The notes beneath the pieces were generated by a model. The model made no database searches. It worked only from the letters and a program-made list of their open reading frames with translations, and was not told the DNA's origin. A program made the position numbers and the translations under genes. A stretch of DNA of 64,000 nt from contig CAWIES010000004.1 in assembly GCA_963835215.1 (NCBI GenBank), positions 682,001-746,000 on the forward strand, read 5' to 3'. The stretch's first letter is position 1. Each line of letters opens with the position of its first letter. This document shows, in pieces, positions 17,303-27,925 of this stretch. The DNA comes from Roseiarcus sp963835215 (GTDB lineage Bacteria; Pseudomonadota; Alphaproteobacteria; Rhizobiales; Beijerinckiaceae).

Positions 17303-20265
17303 TCACGCGAAGCACTCGTCAAGGAACGCCTTGAGCTGCGCGAGGTGCCTCGACATCAGGCCGGTCGCCGGCGAGGCGGAAGCCGGACGCCCCGCGTAGT
17401 GCGCGCGCTTCGCCTTGCCCCCGACCTGCGCCAGCACCCATTCGAGATAGGGCTCGACGAAGGTCCAGGCGCCCATGTTCTTGGGCTCCTCCTGACACCA
17501 CACCAAATCGGCCTTCTTGAAGCGCGACAGCTCCCTCACCAGGCTCTTGAGCGGGAAGGGATAGAGCTGCTCGACCCTGAGCAGATAGACGTCGTCGATC
17601 CCCCGCTTCTCGCGCTCTTCCTGAAGGTCATAAAAAACTTTGCCCGAGCTGAGGACGACGCGGCGGATCTTGTCGTCGCGCACGAGCTTGGTCTTCTCGC
17701 CCTTGTGGGTCTCGGCGCTGTCGAGCAGCACGCGGTGGAAGCTGGTGCCGATCGCGAAGTCCTCGAGGCTCGACACCGCCCGCTTGTTGCGCAGCATCGA
17801 CTTCGGCGCCATCACGATCAGCGGCTTGCGAAATTCGCGCTTGAGCTGACGGCGCAGCGCGTGGAAGAAGTTGGCCGGCGTCGTGCAATTGACGACCTGC
17901 ATGTTGTCTTCGGCGCACAGCTGAAGAAAGCGCTCCAACCGCGCCGAGGAATGTTCCGGCCCCTGCCCTTCGTAGCCATGCGGCAGCAGGCAGACGAGGC
18001 CGGACATGCGCAGCCACTTGCGCTCGCCCGACGAGATGAACTGGTCGACGACCACCTGCGCGCCATTGGCGAAATCGCCAAACTGCGCCTCCCAGATCGT
18101 CAGCGCGTTCGGCTCGGCGAGCGAATAGCCGTATTCGAAACCGAGCACAGCCTCCTCGGAGAGCATCGAGTTGATCACCTCGAAGCGCGGCTGCCCGTCG
18201 CGAATGTGATTGAACGGGATGTAGCGCGCCTCGGTCTGCTGATCGATCAACACCGAATGGCGGCTCGAGAAGGTGCCGCGCTCGCTGTCCTGGCCCGACA
18301 GACGCACCGGGAAGCCGTCGTCGAGCAGGGTAGCGAAGGCAAGCGCCTCGGCGCTCGCCCAGTCGAGACCCTCGCCCGCCTCCACCGTAGCGCGGCGGTT
18401 GTCGAGGTAGCGCTGGATCGTCTTGTGGACGCTGAATCCTTCCGGCGCCTTGGTGATGCGCTGCGTGATGAACTTTAGCCTGGCGACGTCGACGCCGGTC
18501 TCGCCGCGACGATCATCGTCGGCGAGATCCTGCGCCGCCTTGAATCCCGTCCAGCGCCCGTCGAGCCAATCGGCCTTGTTGGCGGCGTAGGCCTGACCGG
18601 CGTCGAACTCGGCTTCGAGGCGCTGGCGCCAATCGGCCAGCATCTTCTCGACTTCGCCCTGCGTGACGATGCCTTCCGCGACCAGCTTGTCGGCGTAGAT
18701 CTGCCGGGTCGTCGGATGCGCGCGAATGGCGCGATACATCAGCGGCTGGGTGAAAGCGGGCTCATCGCCCTCGTTGTGGCCGAAGCGGCGATAGCAGAAC
18801 ATGTCGACGACCACCGGCTTATGGAACTTCTGCCGGTATTCGATCGCCACCTTGGCGCAGAACACCACCGCTTCGGGATCGTCGCCGTTGACGTGGAAGA
18901 TCGGCGCCTCGACCAGCTTGGCGACGTCGGAAGGGTAAGGCGAAGAGCGCGAATAGCGCGGATAGGTGGTGAAGCCGATCTGGTTATTGACGATGAAATG
19001 CACCGAGCCGCCGGTGCGATGCCCGCGCAGGCCCGACAGGCCGAAGCACTCGGCGACCACGCCCTGGCCGGCGAAGGCCGCATCGCCGTGGATCAGCAGC
19101 GGCAGCACCTTGGTGCGCTCGATATAGTCGTTGAGCTGATCCTGCTTGGCGCGCACCTTGCCGAGCACCACCGGGTCGACGATCTCGAGATGCGAAGGGA
19201 TTGGCGGCGAGCGACAGATGCACCTTGTTGCCGTCGAACTCGCGGTCTGCGGAGGCGCCAAGGTGATACTTGACGTCGCCCGATCCATCGACCGCGTCGG
19301 GCGAAGCCGAGCCGCCCTTGAACTCGTGGAAGATGACGCGGTGCGGCTTGCCCATCACCTGGCTGAGCACATTGAGGCGCCCGCGGTGGGCCATGCCGAG
19401 CGAAATCTCCTGGAGGCCGAGCTGTCCGCCACGCTTGATGATCTGCTCAAGCGCAGGGATCATCGCCTCCGCGCCGTCGAGGCCGAAGCGCTTGGCGCCG
19501 GCGTATTTGACGTCGAAAAAATTCTCGAAGCCCTCCGCCTCCACCAGCTTGGACAGGATCGCCCGCTTACCCTCCTTGGTGAACTGGATCTCCTTGCCTG
19601 GACCCTCGACGCGCTCCTGAATCCAGGACTTCTCGGCCGGATCGGAAATGTGGACGAACTCGAAGCCGATCGTGCCGCAATAGGTGCGGCGCAGGATCGC
19701 CAGCATCTGCCGGACGGTCGCGTATTCGAGACCGAGCACGTGGTCGATGAAGATCTGGCGCTCCCACTCGCTTTCCTGGAAGCCGTAGGTCGCCGGATGC
19801 AGCTCCTCGTGGTCCTTCTGCGGCTCAAGGCCCAGAGGATCGAGATTGGCGTGCAGATGGCCGCGCATGCGGTAGGCGCGGATCATCATCAGCGCACGCA
19901 CGCTGTCGCGGGTGGCGCGCTGGATCGCTTCGTCGCTCGGCGCCGCTTCATGGCGCGGCCGCGGCGCGTGCGCGCAGCTTGTCGGCGATCGTCTTTTCCG
20001 CCGTCGGCCAGTCTCCGTCGAGCGCATTGATCAGGTCGCCCTTGGGGGTCGGGGGCCAGTTGGACCGCCGCCATGACGCGCCCTGCGCAGTCTTGCCGAC
20101 GCTGGCGGGATCGTCGCCGAGCGCATCGAAGAACTCGCGCCAGTCGGCCTCGACCGAATAGGGATCCTTCTCGTACTTGGCCTGTAGCGCTTCGACATAG
20201 GCGCCGTTGGCGCCATAGAGAAATGAAGTTTGCAACAAAGCCTGATTGATGTCTTGCCGAGTCAC
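17303..20265 (-). pseudogene. sucA: 2-oxoglutarate dehydrogenase E1, two frameshifts
   Basis: Thiamine-diphosphate E1 of the 2-oxoglutarate dehydrogenase complex; restored length is about 986 residues, normal for the family. The N-terminus 'SFLYGANGAYVEALQAKY' binds E2. Later 'EISLGMAHRGRLNVL', 'VKYHLG' and 'GDAAFAGQGVVAE' are active-site and ThDP regions. Break 1 near 19952-19956: the first frame ends 'KLRARAAAAP' while the other continues 'HEAAPSDEAIQRAT'. Break 2 near 19195: 'LSLAANPFASRD' against 'SHLEIVDPVVLG'; dropping one T gives 'AANPSHLEIVDPV'. Both need removal of one base, and the span is 2 modulo 3. The C-terminal frame is intact to 'FLDECFA'. Two breaks in a central enzyme favour consensus error over true loss. 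Confidence 0.88.
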
Positions 20266-20306
20266 GTCCGGCCTCCAATCACTTTCCGTAGCTGACTTGT
20301 CTTAGG

Positions 20307-21194
<888 letters not shown>

Positions 21195-21239
21195 GAGGGA
21201 CTTTCGTCAGTCGTGAATTCAAACGGAGGGTCGTGCGCT

Positions 21240-22448
21240 TCAGCCGCGCGCTCCCGCGCTTTTGACCGCCGCGACAATCTTCTGCGCGGCGTCGTCGAGG
21301 TCGTCAGCTGCGGTGACGTCGAGGCCCGACTCGCGCAGGATTTTCTTGCCGAGATCGACGTTGGTGCCCTCTAACCGCACGACCAGCGGCACCTTGAGCC
21401 CGACCTCCTTCACCGCGGCGACGACGCCCTCGGCAATGACGTCGCAGCGCATGATGCCGCCGAAAATGTTGATCAGAATGCCCTTCACCTTGGGATCGGC
21501 GGTGATGATTTTGAACGCCGCCGTCACCTTCTCCTTGGTGGCGCCGCCGCCGACGTCGAGAAAGTTGGCGGGGCTTTCGCCGTAGAGCTTGATGATGTCC
21601 ATCGTCGCCATGGCGAGGCCGGCGCCGTTGACCATGCAGCCGATCGCGCCATCGAGCGTGACGTAGTTGAGATCGTGCTTGGAGGCCTCGATCTCCTTGG
21701 CGTCTTCCTCGCTCTCGTCGCGCAGCGCCAGGATGTCCGGATGGCGGTAGAGCGCGTTGTCGTCGAACGATATCTTGGCGTCGAGCACGCGCAGCTGGCC
21801 GTCGGTGGTGACGATCAGCGGGTTGATTTCGAGCATCGCCATGTCCTTGGCGATGAAGGCGGCGTAGAGCTTGTCGATCAGCGCGACGGTTTGCTTGACG
21901 AGATCGCCGGTCAGGCCGAGCGCGCGCGCCGCGGCGCGGCCGTGATGGGGCATCACGCCGGTCGCCGGATCGATCGAGAAGCTGTGGATCTTTTCGGGCG
22001 TCTTATGAGCGACGTCCTCGATGTTGACGCCGCCCTCGGTCGACATGACGAAGGCGACGCGGCTGGTCGTGCGATCGACCAGCGTGGAGAGATAGAGTTC
22101 GCGCTCGATCGCCGAGCCGTCCTCGATGTAGAGGCGATTGACCTGCTTGCCGGCCGGCCCGGTCTGCACCGTGACGAGCGTCGCCCCCAGCATCTGCGTC
22201 GCGAATTGCCGCACTTCCTCAACCGAGTGCGCGAGCCGCACGCCGCCCTTGTCGCCGGCGGAAGCCTCCTTGAACTTGCCCTTGCCGCGCCCGCCGGCGT
22301 GGATCTGGCTCTTGACGACAAAGAGCGGCCCCGGCAGCGCCTGCGCCGCCGCGACCGCCTCCGCGGGCGTGAAAGCCGCCTTGCCAGCCGAGATCGGCGC
22401 GCCGAAGGCGGCGAGCGTCGCCTTGGCCTGATATTCGTGGATGTTCAT
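21240..22448 (-). CDS. sucC: Succinyl-CoA synthetase beta subunit
   Basis: 402 residues. ATP-grasp N-terminal half ('MNIHEYQAKATLAAFGAPI', 'VVKSQIHAGGRGKGKFKEA') and C-terminal CoA-ligase half with 'NFLDVGGGATKEKVTAAF' and 'ILINIFGGIMRCDVIAEGVV', both family signatures. It forms the heterodimer with SucD. It lies 60 bases downstream of mdh and is the second gene of the operon. Length and motifs are complete. Confidence 0.95.
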   Translation of the reverse strand: MNIHEYQAKATLAAFGAPISAGKAAFTPAEAVAAAQALPGPLFVVKSQIHAGGRGKGKFKEASAGDKGGVRLAHSVEEVRQFATQMLGATLVTVQTGPAGKQVNRLYIEDGSAIERELYLSTLVDRTTSRVAFVMSTEGGVNIEDVAHKTPEKIHSFSIDPATGVMPHHGRAAARALGLTGDLVKQTVALIDKLYAAFIAKDMAMLEINPLIVTTDGQLRVLDAKISFDDNALYRHPDILALRDESEEDAKEIEASKHDLNYVTLDGAIGCMVNGAGLAMATMDIIKLYGESPANFLDVGGGATKEKVTAAFKIITADPKVKGILINIFGGIMRCDVIAEGVVAAVKEVGLKVPLVVRLEGTNVDLGKKILRESGLDVTAADDLDDAAQKIVAAVKSAGARG

Positions 22449-22508
22449 GGGCGAACGCTCGCTCCCTGAAAAATAGACGCGCCGGTTGTCGCCGGCGCTC
22501 GCTTGGGA

Positions 22509-23474
22509 TCAGCCCGCCAGCGCCGGGTTGATCGTCTTGCAGGCGTCCATCAGGACCTGAACGGCGGCGACTGATTTGGCGAACATCGCCTTCTCTGCGG
22601 CGTCGAACTGAATTTCGACAATGCGCTCGACGCCACCGCCGCCAATCACCACCGGCACGCCGACGAAGATGTCCTTGACCCCGTATTGGCCGGAAAGATG
22701 CGCGGCGCAGGGCAGCACGCGGCGCTGGTCCTTGAGGAAGGCCTCGGCCATCTGGATGCCCGAAGCGGCCGGCGCATAGAAGGCCGAGCCGGTTTTGAGC
22801 AGATTGACGAGCTCGCCGCCGCCCTTGCGGGTGCGCTCGACCATCGCGTCGAGACGCGCCTGCGTCGTCCAGCCCATCTTGATGAGGTCGGGCAGCGGGA
22901 TGCCGGCGACGGTCGAATAACGCACCGAGGGCACCATGTCGTCGCCGTGGCCGCCGAGCACGAAGGCGGTGACGTCTTCCACCGAGACGTTGAACTCTTC
23001 GGCGAGGAAGTGGCGAAAGCGCGCGCTGTCGAGCACGCCGGCCATGCCGACGATTTTATTGTGCGGCAGGCCGGAAAACTTTTGCAGCGCCCAGACCATC
23101 GCATCGAGCGGGTTGGTGATGCAGATGACGAAAGCATTGGGCGCATTGGCCTTGATGCCCGCCCCGACCGCTTCCATCACCTTGAGATTGATCGAGAGCA
23201 GATCGTCGCGGCTCATGCCGGGCTTACGCGGCACGCCGGCGGTGACAATAATCACGTCGGCGCCGGCGATCGCTTCATAGGAGCTCGCTCCGGCGAGCTT
23301 GGCGTTGAAGCCCTCGACCGGGCCGGACTGGGAGAGATCGAGCGCCTTGCCCTGCGGCACGCCGTCGACGATGTCGAAGAGTACGATGTCGCCGAGTTCC
23401 TTGGTCGCCGCCAAGAGCGCCAGGGTGCCGCCGATCTGGCCGGCCCCGATCAAAGCAATCTTCTTTCTCGCCAT
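22509..23474 (-). CDS. mdh: Malate dehydrogenase (LDH-like type)
   Basis: 321 residues from the ATG at 23474 ('MARKKIALIGAGQIGG'). Oxidises malate to oxaloacetate with NAD. NAD loop 'GAGQIGG', acidic 'FDIVDG', 'VTAGVPRKPGMSRDDLL' (mobile substrate loop with Arg), 'ITNPLDAMVW', 'GMAGVLDSARF' (Arg) and the catalytic His in 'LGGHGDDMVP'. It is the first gene of the TCA operon. The start is preceded by two tandem 17-bp copies that each contain a G-rich Shine-Dalgarno-like stretch (GGGACAGG). A longer in-frame opening upstream would run through these repeats and is not likely to be the start. Confidence 0.95.
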   Translation of the reverse strand: MARKKIALIGAGQIGGTLALLAATKELGDIVLFDIVDGVPQGKALDLSQSGPVEGFNAKLAGASSYEAIAGADVIIVTAGVPRKPGMSRDDLLSINLKVMEAVGAGIKANAPNAFVICITNPLDAMVWALQKFSGLPHNKIVGMAGVLDSARFRHFLAEEFNVSVEDVTAFVLGGHGDDMVPSVRYSTVAGIPLPDLIKMGWTTQARLDAMVERTRKGGGELVNLLKTGSAFYAPAASGIQMAEAFLKDQRRVLPCAAHLSGQYGVKDIFVGVPVVIGGGGVERIVEIQFDAAEKAMFAKSVAAVQVLMDACKTINPALAG

Positions 23475-23475
23475 G

Positions 23476-23509
23476 GATTTTGCCTGTCCCAAGATTTTGC
23501 CTGTCCCAA
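23476..23509 (-). repeat. Tandem 17-bp duplication in the mdh leader
   Basis: GATTTTGCCTGTCCCAA occurs twice without a gap (23476-23492 and 23493-23509), ending one base before the mdh start codon region. On the coding strand each copy carries TTGGGACAGG, so the leader has two equivalent candidate ribosome-binding stretches. Confidence 0.85.
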
Positions 23510-23550
23510 GAGACCCGCCCGCGCCCGCCGGCGCGGCGAAATGATGGGGT

Positions 23551-23579
23551 CGTATCGGCGCATCGCGCCAGTCGTTCAA
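23551..23579 (-). promoter_or_regulatory. Candidate sigma-70 promoter of the mdh-suc-lpd operon
   Basis: On the minus strand TTGAAC (-35, 23574-23579), a 17-base spacer and GATACG (-10, 23551-23556). The predicted transcript start near 23544 leaves about 70 bases of leader before mdh, including the tandem duplication. Alphaproteobacterial -10 boxes are often this weak; no experimental support exists here. Confidence 0.4.
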
Positions 23580-23807
23580 GCCTGACTTTCGGCGCGCACG
23601 CTCAAATTCCGGCGCCCGATTCGCAAGCTAATGCCCAGGCCGATTGTTTTCAATGGGTTGTGGGGTGTAAAGGCGCTTTTTGAGACGTCAAATGAGAGCA
23701 AATCGGCGGGTTCAAGTGACACTTTATGTAAGTTGTAACCGGCTTTTTGCCGCTCTTTCTCTCTCAATTCGCGCCAAAAGGGCCCCCTTCCGAGGCCTCG
23801 CCTCCCG

Positions 23808-24758
23808 CTAAAGCGCCCCGCGCGCCTTCTGGCTGGCGTAGTAGGCCGCCTTGCGCGCCCGCATGATTTCGCCCAGCGGGCGATGGTCGGCAAGGCCGCC
23901 CCAAGGGTCGAAGCGCAGCCCTTCGAGGTCGGGCGCCTCCTGGGTCAAGCTCAACCGAGCAACCGGCGTCGGCGGGGAAACGTCTTCGGGCCAGGCGAGG
24001 CGCGCGTCCTCGATCGGCGTCCTCGCCTCGTCGACGAAGAACTGCAAAGCGATCTCATAGACCAGCGGCCCGGCGGCGAGGCGCCGACGCAGATCGCCGG
24101 CATAGTCCTTATCCTTCGCCGGCGCGGGCTCGAGCGGGGTCAGCCGCGCCCGCGCCGCATAGGGGCCGACCGTGAAGGGCGAGAGCGTGTCGAAGGTCTC
24201 GGCGGCAAAACCGGCGAAGGGGCGCCCGACGCTGGCCAAGAGCAGCCGCACACGCTGGAGCCCGCCGACGAGGCCGTGGCGACGGATCAGGCCGAGCACG
24301 ACCGCCAGCTTGCCGCGCGGCGAGTCGGCGATCACGCCGACAAATTCATCGCTGTTGCTGGCAAAACTGGTCTGATTGACGAACAGAAAGTCCTGCGTTT
24401 GGGCGTCGCCGCCGAGCGTCGCCGCCCCCGCGACCCCCAGCGCCTTGACCGCGAAGCCGCGAATGTCGGGCGTAGCGTCGGGCTGCGGCGCGACGCTCGC
24501 ATTCGACAGGCGCGCCAGCGCATCAAACACGCGTGGGCTCGCGAACAGGCCAAAGCGCGCCTGTGGCGGCAGGCCGTCGAGAATTTGCAAGGTTCCGCTG
24601 AGCGCGATGACCGGCTTGCGGTGGGCAAGGCGCCCTGCCCCGCAGCGCGCCGACACAGCCGCCTGCACCGGCGCGAGCGTCTCTCCCTGGCGCTCGAAGC
24701 GCGCCGCCTCGTCGGGCGCGACCGTCTCGCGCCACGCTGTCGAAGGGGCGTTGCTCAA
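23808..24758 (-). CDS. Catalase-related (catalase-like haem domain) protein
   Basis: 316 residues. Resembles the short catalase-like family: 'RLAHRKPVIALSGTLQI' (the His region of the catalase core), 'FDALARLSNAS' (haem-pocket strand), 'DIRGFAVKALG' (the conserved D-x-R-G-F-A-x-K), 'DFLFVNQTSF' and a C-terminal 'FDPWGGLADHRPLGEIMRARK..YY' segment. A full-length catalase has about 480 residues and an R-x-x-x-Y haem ligand; here the C-terminal end 'RARKAAYYASQKARG' could supply a Tyr ligand. There is no signal peptide. It lies upstream of the TCA operon on the same strand and downstream of phaZ. The catalytic role, if any, is unproven. Confidence 0.65.
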   Translation of the reverse strand: MSNAPSTAWRETVAPDEAARFERQGETLAPVQAAVSARCGAGRLAHRKPVIALSGTLQILDGLPPQARFGLFASPRVFDALARLSNASVAPQPDATPDIRGFAVKALGVAGAATLGGDAQTQDFLFVNQTSFASNSDEFVGVIADSPRGKLAVVLGLIRRHGLVGGLQRVRLLLASVGRPFAGFAAETFDTLSPFTVGPYAARARLTPLEPAPAKDKDYAGDLRRRLAAGPLVYEIALQFFVDEARTPIEDARLAWPEDVSPPTPVARLSLTQEAPDLEGLRFDPWGGLADHRPLGEIMRARKAAYYASQKARGAL

Positions 24759-24830
24759 AAGGCCTTCCTCGCTTGCCAGCCGGGCGCCACATTGGCGCGC
24801 CCTGGCCGCGCCGACAAGCGGCCTCGCGCC

Positions 24831-26042
24831 CTAGCGGCTGGAGCGAATGTGGTTGCGCAGCGCCGGATAGACCTGCGTCTCCCAGCGGCGCCCGTTAAAG
24901 ACGCCGTAGTGGCCAACGCCTGGCTGCAAATGATGCGTCTTCTTGTAAGGCCATAGGCCGGCGCACAGGTCCTGCGCGGCGAGCGTCTGACCGACGGCGC
25001 AGATGTCGTCCTTCTCCCCTTCGATGGTGAGCAGGAAGGTCTTGCGGATCGCGCGCAATTCGATCGGCCGCCCTTTGTATTTCATCTCGCCGAGCGGCAG
25101 AAGAAAACGCTGGAACACCTGGTCGATCGTCTCGAGGTAGAAATCGGCGCTCATGTCCATGATGGCGAAATATTCGCGGTAGAAGGCGTTGATCGCGTCG
25201 GCCTTCTCGAAGTCGCCGGCGATGCGGCGCTCGAAAAGATCGACGAACGATTTGGAGTGACGCTCCGCGTTCATGCTCATGAAGGCGCAGAGCTGGAGAA
25301 AGCCGGGATAGACGCGTCGCCCGCCGCCCGCGAATTTCGCCGGCACGACGCCGATCAGATTGTCGCGGAACCACTCGATCGGCTTTTCCTGCGCGAGTTC
25401 GTTGACCTTGGTCGGGGCGACGCGCGGGTCGATCGGCCCGGCCATCAGCGTCAGGCTCGCCGGCTGGACGCCGCCCTCTGCGGCAAGGATCGCGGTGGCG
25501 GCGAGCGCGCTGACCGTCGGCTGGCACACGGCGACGAGATGGCACTCCTCACCGAGATGGCGGACAAAGTCGACGAGGTGCTGGGTGTAGTCCTCGAGCC
25601 CGAACACGCCGGCCTCGGGCGGGACGTTGCGCGGATTGATCCAGTCGGTGACGTAAACCTGATGATCGCGCAGCAGCGTGCGGATCGTGCCGCGCAGCAG
25701 CGTGGCGAAATGCCCTGACATCGGCGCGACCAGTAGCACCATCGGGTCATCGGCGCCGCCCGATTTACGAAAATGACGCAACTCGCAAAAGGGCGTCGCG
25801 ATCTCGACGCTCTCTTCGACCGCGACGACCAAGCCATCGATCTCGATTTCGCCGATGTCCCAATCGGGCCGCGCGTGCGTGAAGCCGGCGAGCGCCACCA
25901 GCTCGTAATAGGCCGCCATCCGTCGCCACGGCGAGGCGAAGGGCTGCGAGGACCAGGAATCGAGGATCGAGTGCGCGTTGAACGCCAGCGTGCGCACGCG
26001 GTCGCCGACGTCGGCCATACCCTGATAGGCGTCGTACATCAT
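24831..26042 (-). CDS. phaZ: Intracellular polyhydroxyalkanoate depolymerase
   Basis: 403 residues from the ATG at 26042 ('MMYDAYQGMADVGDRVR'); an open frame extends 165 bases further but its translation is unlike the family. The fold is alpha/beta hydrolase with the nucleophile Cys in 'VAVCQPTVSALAA' near residue 170, the hallmark of cytoplasmic PHB depolymerases of the PhaZ type (Cys instead of Ser). 'VYVTDWINPRNVPPEAGVF' before it and 'GEKDDICAVGQT' (acid) and 'PGVGHYGVFNGRRW' (catalytic His) after it are also typical. It degrades stored polyhydroxybutyrate granules. It diverges from the GST gene. Confidence 0.92.
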   Translation of the reverse strand: MMYDAYQGMADVGDRVRTLAFNAHSILDSWSSQPFASPWRRMAAYYELVALAGFTHARPDWDIGEIEIDGLVVAVEESVEIATPFCELRHFRKSGGADDPMVLLVAPMSGHFATLLRGTIRTLLRDHQVYVTDWINPRNVPPEAGVFGLEDYTQHLVDFVRHLGEECHLVAVCQPTVSALAATAILAAEGGVQPASLTLMAGPIDPRVAPTKVNELAQEKPIEWFRDNLIGVVPAKFAGGGRRVYPGFLQLCAFMSMNAERHSKSFVDLFERRIAGDFEKADAINAFYREYFAIMDMSADFYLETIDQVFQRFLLPLGEMKYKGRPIELRAIRKTFLLTIEGEKDDICAVGQTLAAQDLCAGLWPYKKTHHLQPGVGHYGVFNGRRWETQVYPALRNHIRSSR

Positions 26043-26206
26043 GCTGCGACCCGCTGGATCAGTTTGCACTGCAGCAAACCACATGCCACGCCGAGAAGCG
26101 ACTTGCCACCTCAATAAACAAGGCGCCGCAAGCGCCCGGCACGTGGTTTGCTTTCGTGGATATGCGGTCGCCAGCGCACGATCTGGCGGCAAACCTCGGT
26201 TCCCCA

Positions 26207-26860
26207 ATGTCGCCTACCACATTGTCGCTCAGCAGCAAGAATTACTCGTCCTGGTCGTTGCGCGGCTGGCTGATGGCCAAGTTGGCCGGCCTCGACTTCG
26301 AGGAAGTGGTTGTCGAGCCAGGCGACGTCGATGCGCGCGCCGAAATCCTGCTGCTTTCCCCTTCGATCCTCGTCCCCTGTCTTACCTACAAGGGACTGAA
26401 GGTGTGGGACACGCTGGCGATCGGCGAGTTCCTGAACGAGATTGCGCCAAAAGCGGGCCTTCTGCCCAAAGATCAGGCAAGGCGCGCGCATTGCCGCTCG
26501 GTGTGCGGCGAAATGCACTCCGGCTTCGCGTCGCTGCGTCAGGCGCTGCCGATGAACATCCGCGCCGAGTTTCCCGGCTTCAAAGTCTGGTCGAAGGCTC
26601 AGGCCGACATCGAACGCATCCTGGTCATCTGGCGCGATTGCCTCTCCGCCTACGGCGGGCCATTCCTGTTCGGCGAGATCGGCATGGCCGACGCGATGTA
26701 TGCGCCGGTGGTGAGCCGTTTCCGTACCTACGGCGTCACGCTCAAAGGCGCGCCCAAGGAATACGCCGATCGCGTCTGGAACCTGCCGGCGATGGAAGAG
26801 TGGCGCGTCGCCGCGCTCGGCGAACAGGAAGAAATCGAAGAGCTCGAGGTCGAGTTCTAA
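26207..26860 (+). CDS. Glutathione S-transferase family protein
   Basis: 217 residues from the ATG at 26207; an upstream in-frame ATG near 26159 would add about 17 residues that do not fit the family. N-terminal thioredoxin-like domain 'LSLSSKNYSSWSLRGWLMAKLAG' with the catalytic Ser/Tyr region 'NYSSWS', then 'PSILVPCLTYKGLKVWDTLAIGEFLNE' and a C-terminal helical domain 'GPFLFGEIGMADAMYAPVVSRFRTY' that matches the GST C-domain motif. It lies between the divergent phaZ and the convergent ribokinase gene and overlaps the latter by four bases at the 3' ends. The substrate is unknown. Confidence 0.8.
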   Translation: MSPTTLSLSSKNYSSWSLRGWLMAKLAGLDFEEVVVEPGDVDARAEILLLSPSILVPCLTYKGLKVWDTLAIGEFLNEIAPKAGLLPKDQARRAHCRSVCGEMHSGFASLRQALPMNIRAEFPGFKVWSKAQADIERILVIWRDCLSAYGGPFLFGEIGMADAMYAPVVSRFRTYGVTLKGAPKEYADRVWNLPAMEEWRVAALGEQEEIEELEVEF

Positions 26861-27753
26861 GGGCCCGCCAGAGCGTCAATTTCCGCCTTGCTCGGCATGC
26901 TGGTCTGCGCGCCCCGCTTGGCGCAGGCGAGGCTGCCGGCGATGACGCCGCGCCGCATCGCCGCGGCAAACGAAAGGCCGCTATCGAGCGCCGCGGCGAG
27001 CGCGCCGACGAAGGTGTCGCCGGCGCCGGTCGTATCGACCGCCGCGACCTTGGGCGCGCTCGCAGCGAAACGCTCGCCGGCGACAAAGCCAACCGCGCCA
27101 GCCGCGCCCAAAGTGACGAGAGTCGAAAAGCCGTGGCGACGCGTCAGTTCAGCGGCAATGTCCTCCGCTTCGCGCGTCGCGATCCCACTCGCCGCGCCGA
27201 GCGTCGCCGCCTCGTGCTCGTTCATGCACAGATAATCGAGCGCGCCGATCAGCGCGGCGCTCGGAACGCCGGCCGGCGCAAGATTCAGCATCACCTTCGC
27301 GCCGCGCCGGCGCGCCAGCAGCGCGGCCGCCTCGACCTCCGCGTCGGGCGTCTCGCGTTGCAGCAGCAACAGATCGCCGGCGCCGAAGGCGATCCCTTCG
27401 AGCTGCGCGGCGCGCGCTTCCCTGTTGGCGCCGGAGGCGACGATGATCGCGTTCTCCCCCGATGGATCGACGACGATGAAGGCCGCGCCGGTCGGCTTGG
27501 CGACCTCACGGGTCGCGCTGAGATCGACGCCAGCTTCCCGCAGCAGCTTGAGGGCGGGCGCGGCGAAGCCATCGGCGCCGCAAGCCCCGACCAGGGCGAC
27601 GACAGCCCCGGCCCGGCGCGCCGCCAGAGCCTGGTTCGCGCCTTTGCCGCCGGGGATCGCCTCGTAGTCGTCGCCGAGCGTCGTCTCACCCGGCGCCGGG
27701 ATCTTGGCGCGGGTGACGAGGTCGATGTTGATCGAGCCAAAAACAACGATCAT
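26857..27753 (-). CDS. rbsK: Ribokinase (PfkB family)
   Basis: 298 residues. PfkB sugar kinase: N-terminal 'VFGSINIDLV', 'PGETTLGDDYEAIPGGKGANQA' (sugar-binding with GGKGANQ), and the ATP/anion-hole signature 'VDTTGAGDTFVGAL', in which Asp is the base. Phosphorylates ribose at the 5 position; related nucleoside or sugar kinases cannot be excluded, but 'GGKGANQALAA' is typical of ribokinases. There is no ribose transporter next to it. It converges with the GST gene, sharing four bases at the 3' ends. The ATG at 27753 is natural. Confidence 0.85.
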   Translation of the reverse strand: MIVVFGSINIDLVTRAKIPAPGETTLGDDYEAIPGGKGANQALAARRAGAVVALVGACGADGFAAPALKLLREAGVDLSATREVAKPTGAAFIVVDPSGENAIIVASGANREARAAQLEGIAFGAGDLLLLQRETPDAEVEAAALLARRRGAKVMLNLAPAGVPSAALIGALDYLCMNEHEAATLGAASGIATREAEDIAAELTRRHGFSTLVTLGAAGAVGFVAGERFAASAPKVAAVDTTGAGDTFVGALAAALDSGLSFAAAMRRGVIAGSLACAKRGAQTSMPSKAEIDALAGP

Positions 27754-27925
27754 GGACGCGGCGCCTCAGAACCCACCAAGTCGGGGCGGAATAGACCGGC
27801 GCGCCTTTGTTGTCGACCGTTCGCTCGCGTGGGGTTGAACGCCTCCCTCGCCGTTGCGCCTTGAATCCGCCACCCAATTCAGGCCAAAAGGAAGAAAGCG
27901 CCTGCGACGCGCGAGGAGAACTCTT

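Larger units (their letters stand above)
23475..23807 (-). other. 333-base gap: leader and promoter region of the mdh-suc-lpd operon
   Basis: No gene was found here. On the minus strand it holds, from 3' to 5' of the map, a tandem 17-bp duplication beside the mdh start (23476-23509), a candidate promoter at 23551-23579 and, near 23660-23740, an AT-richer stretch. A weak hairpin around 23727-23745 (AACCGGCTTTTTGCCG) could end the transcript of the catalase-like gene upstream. Confidence 0.5.
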
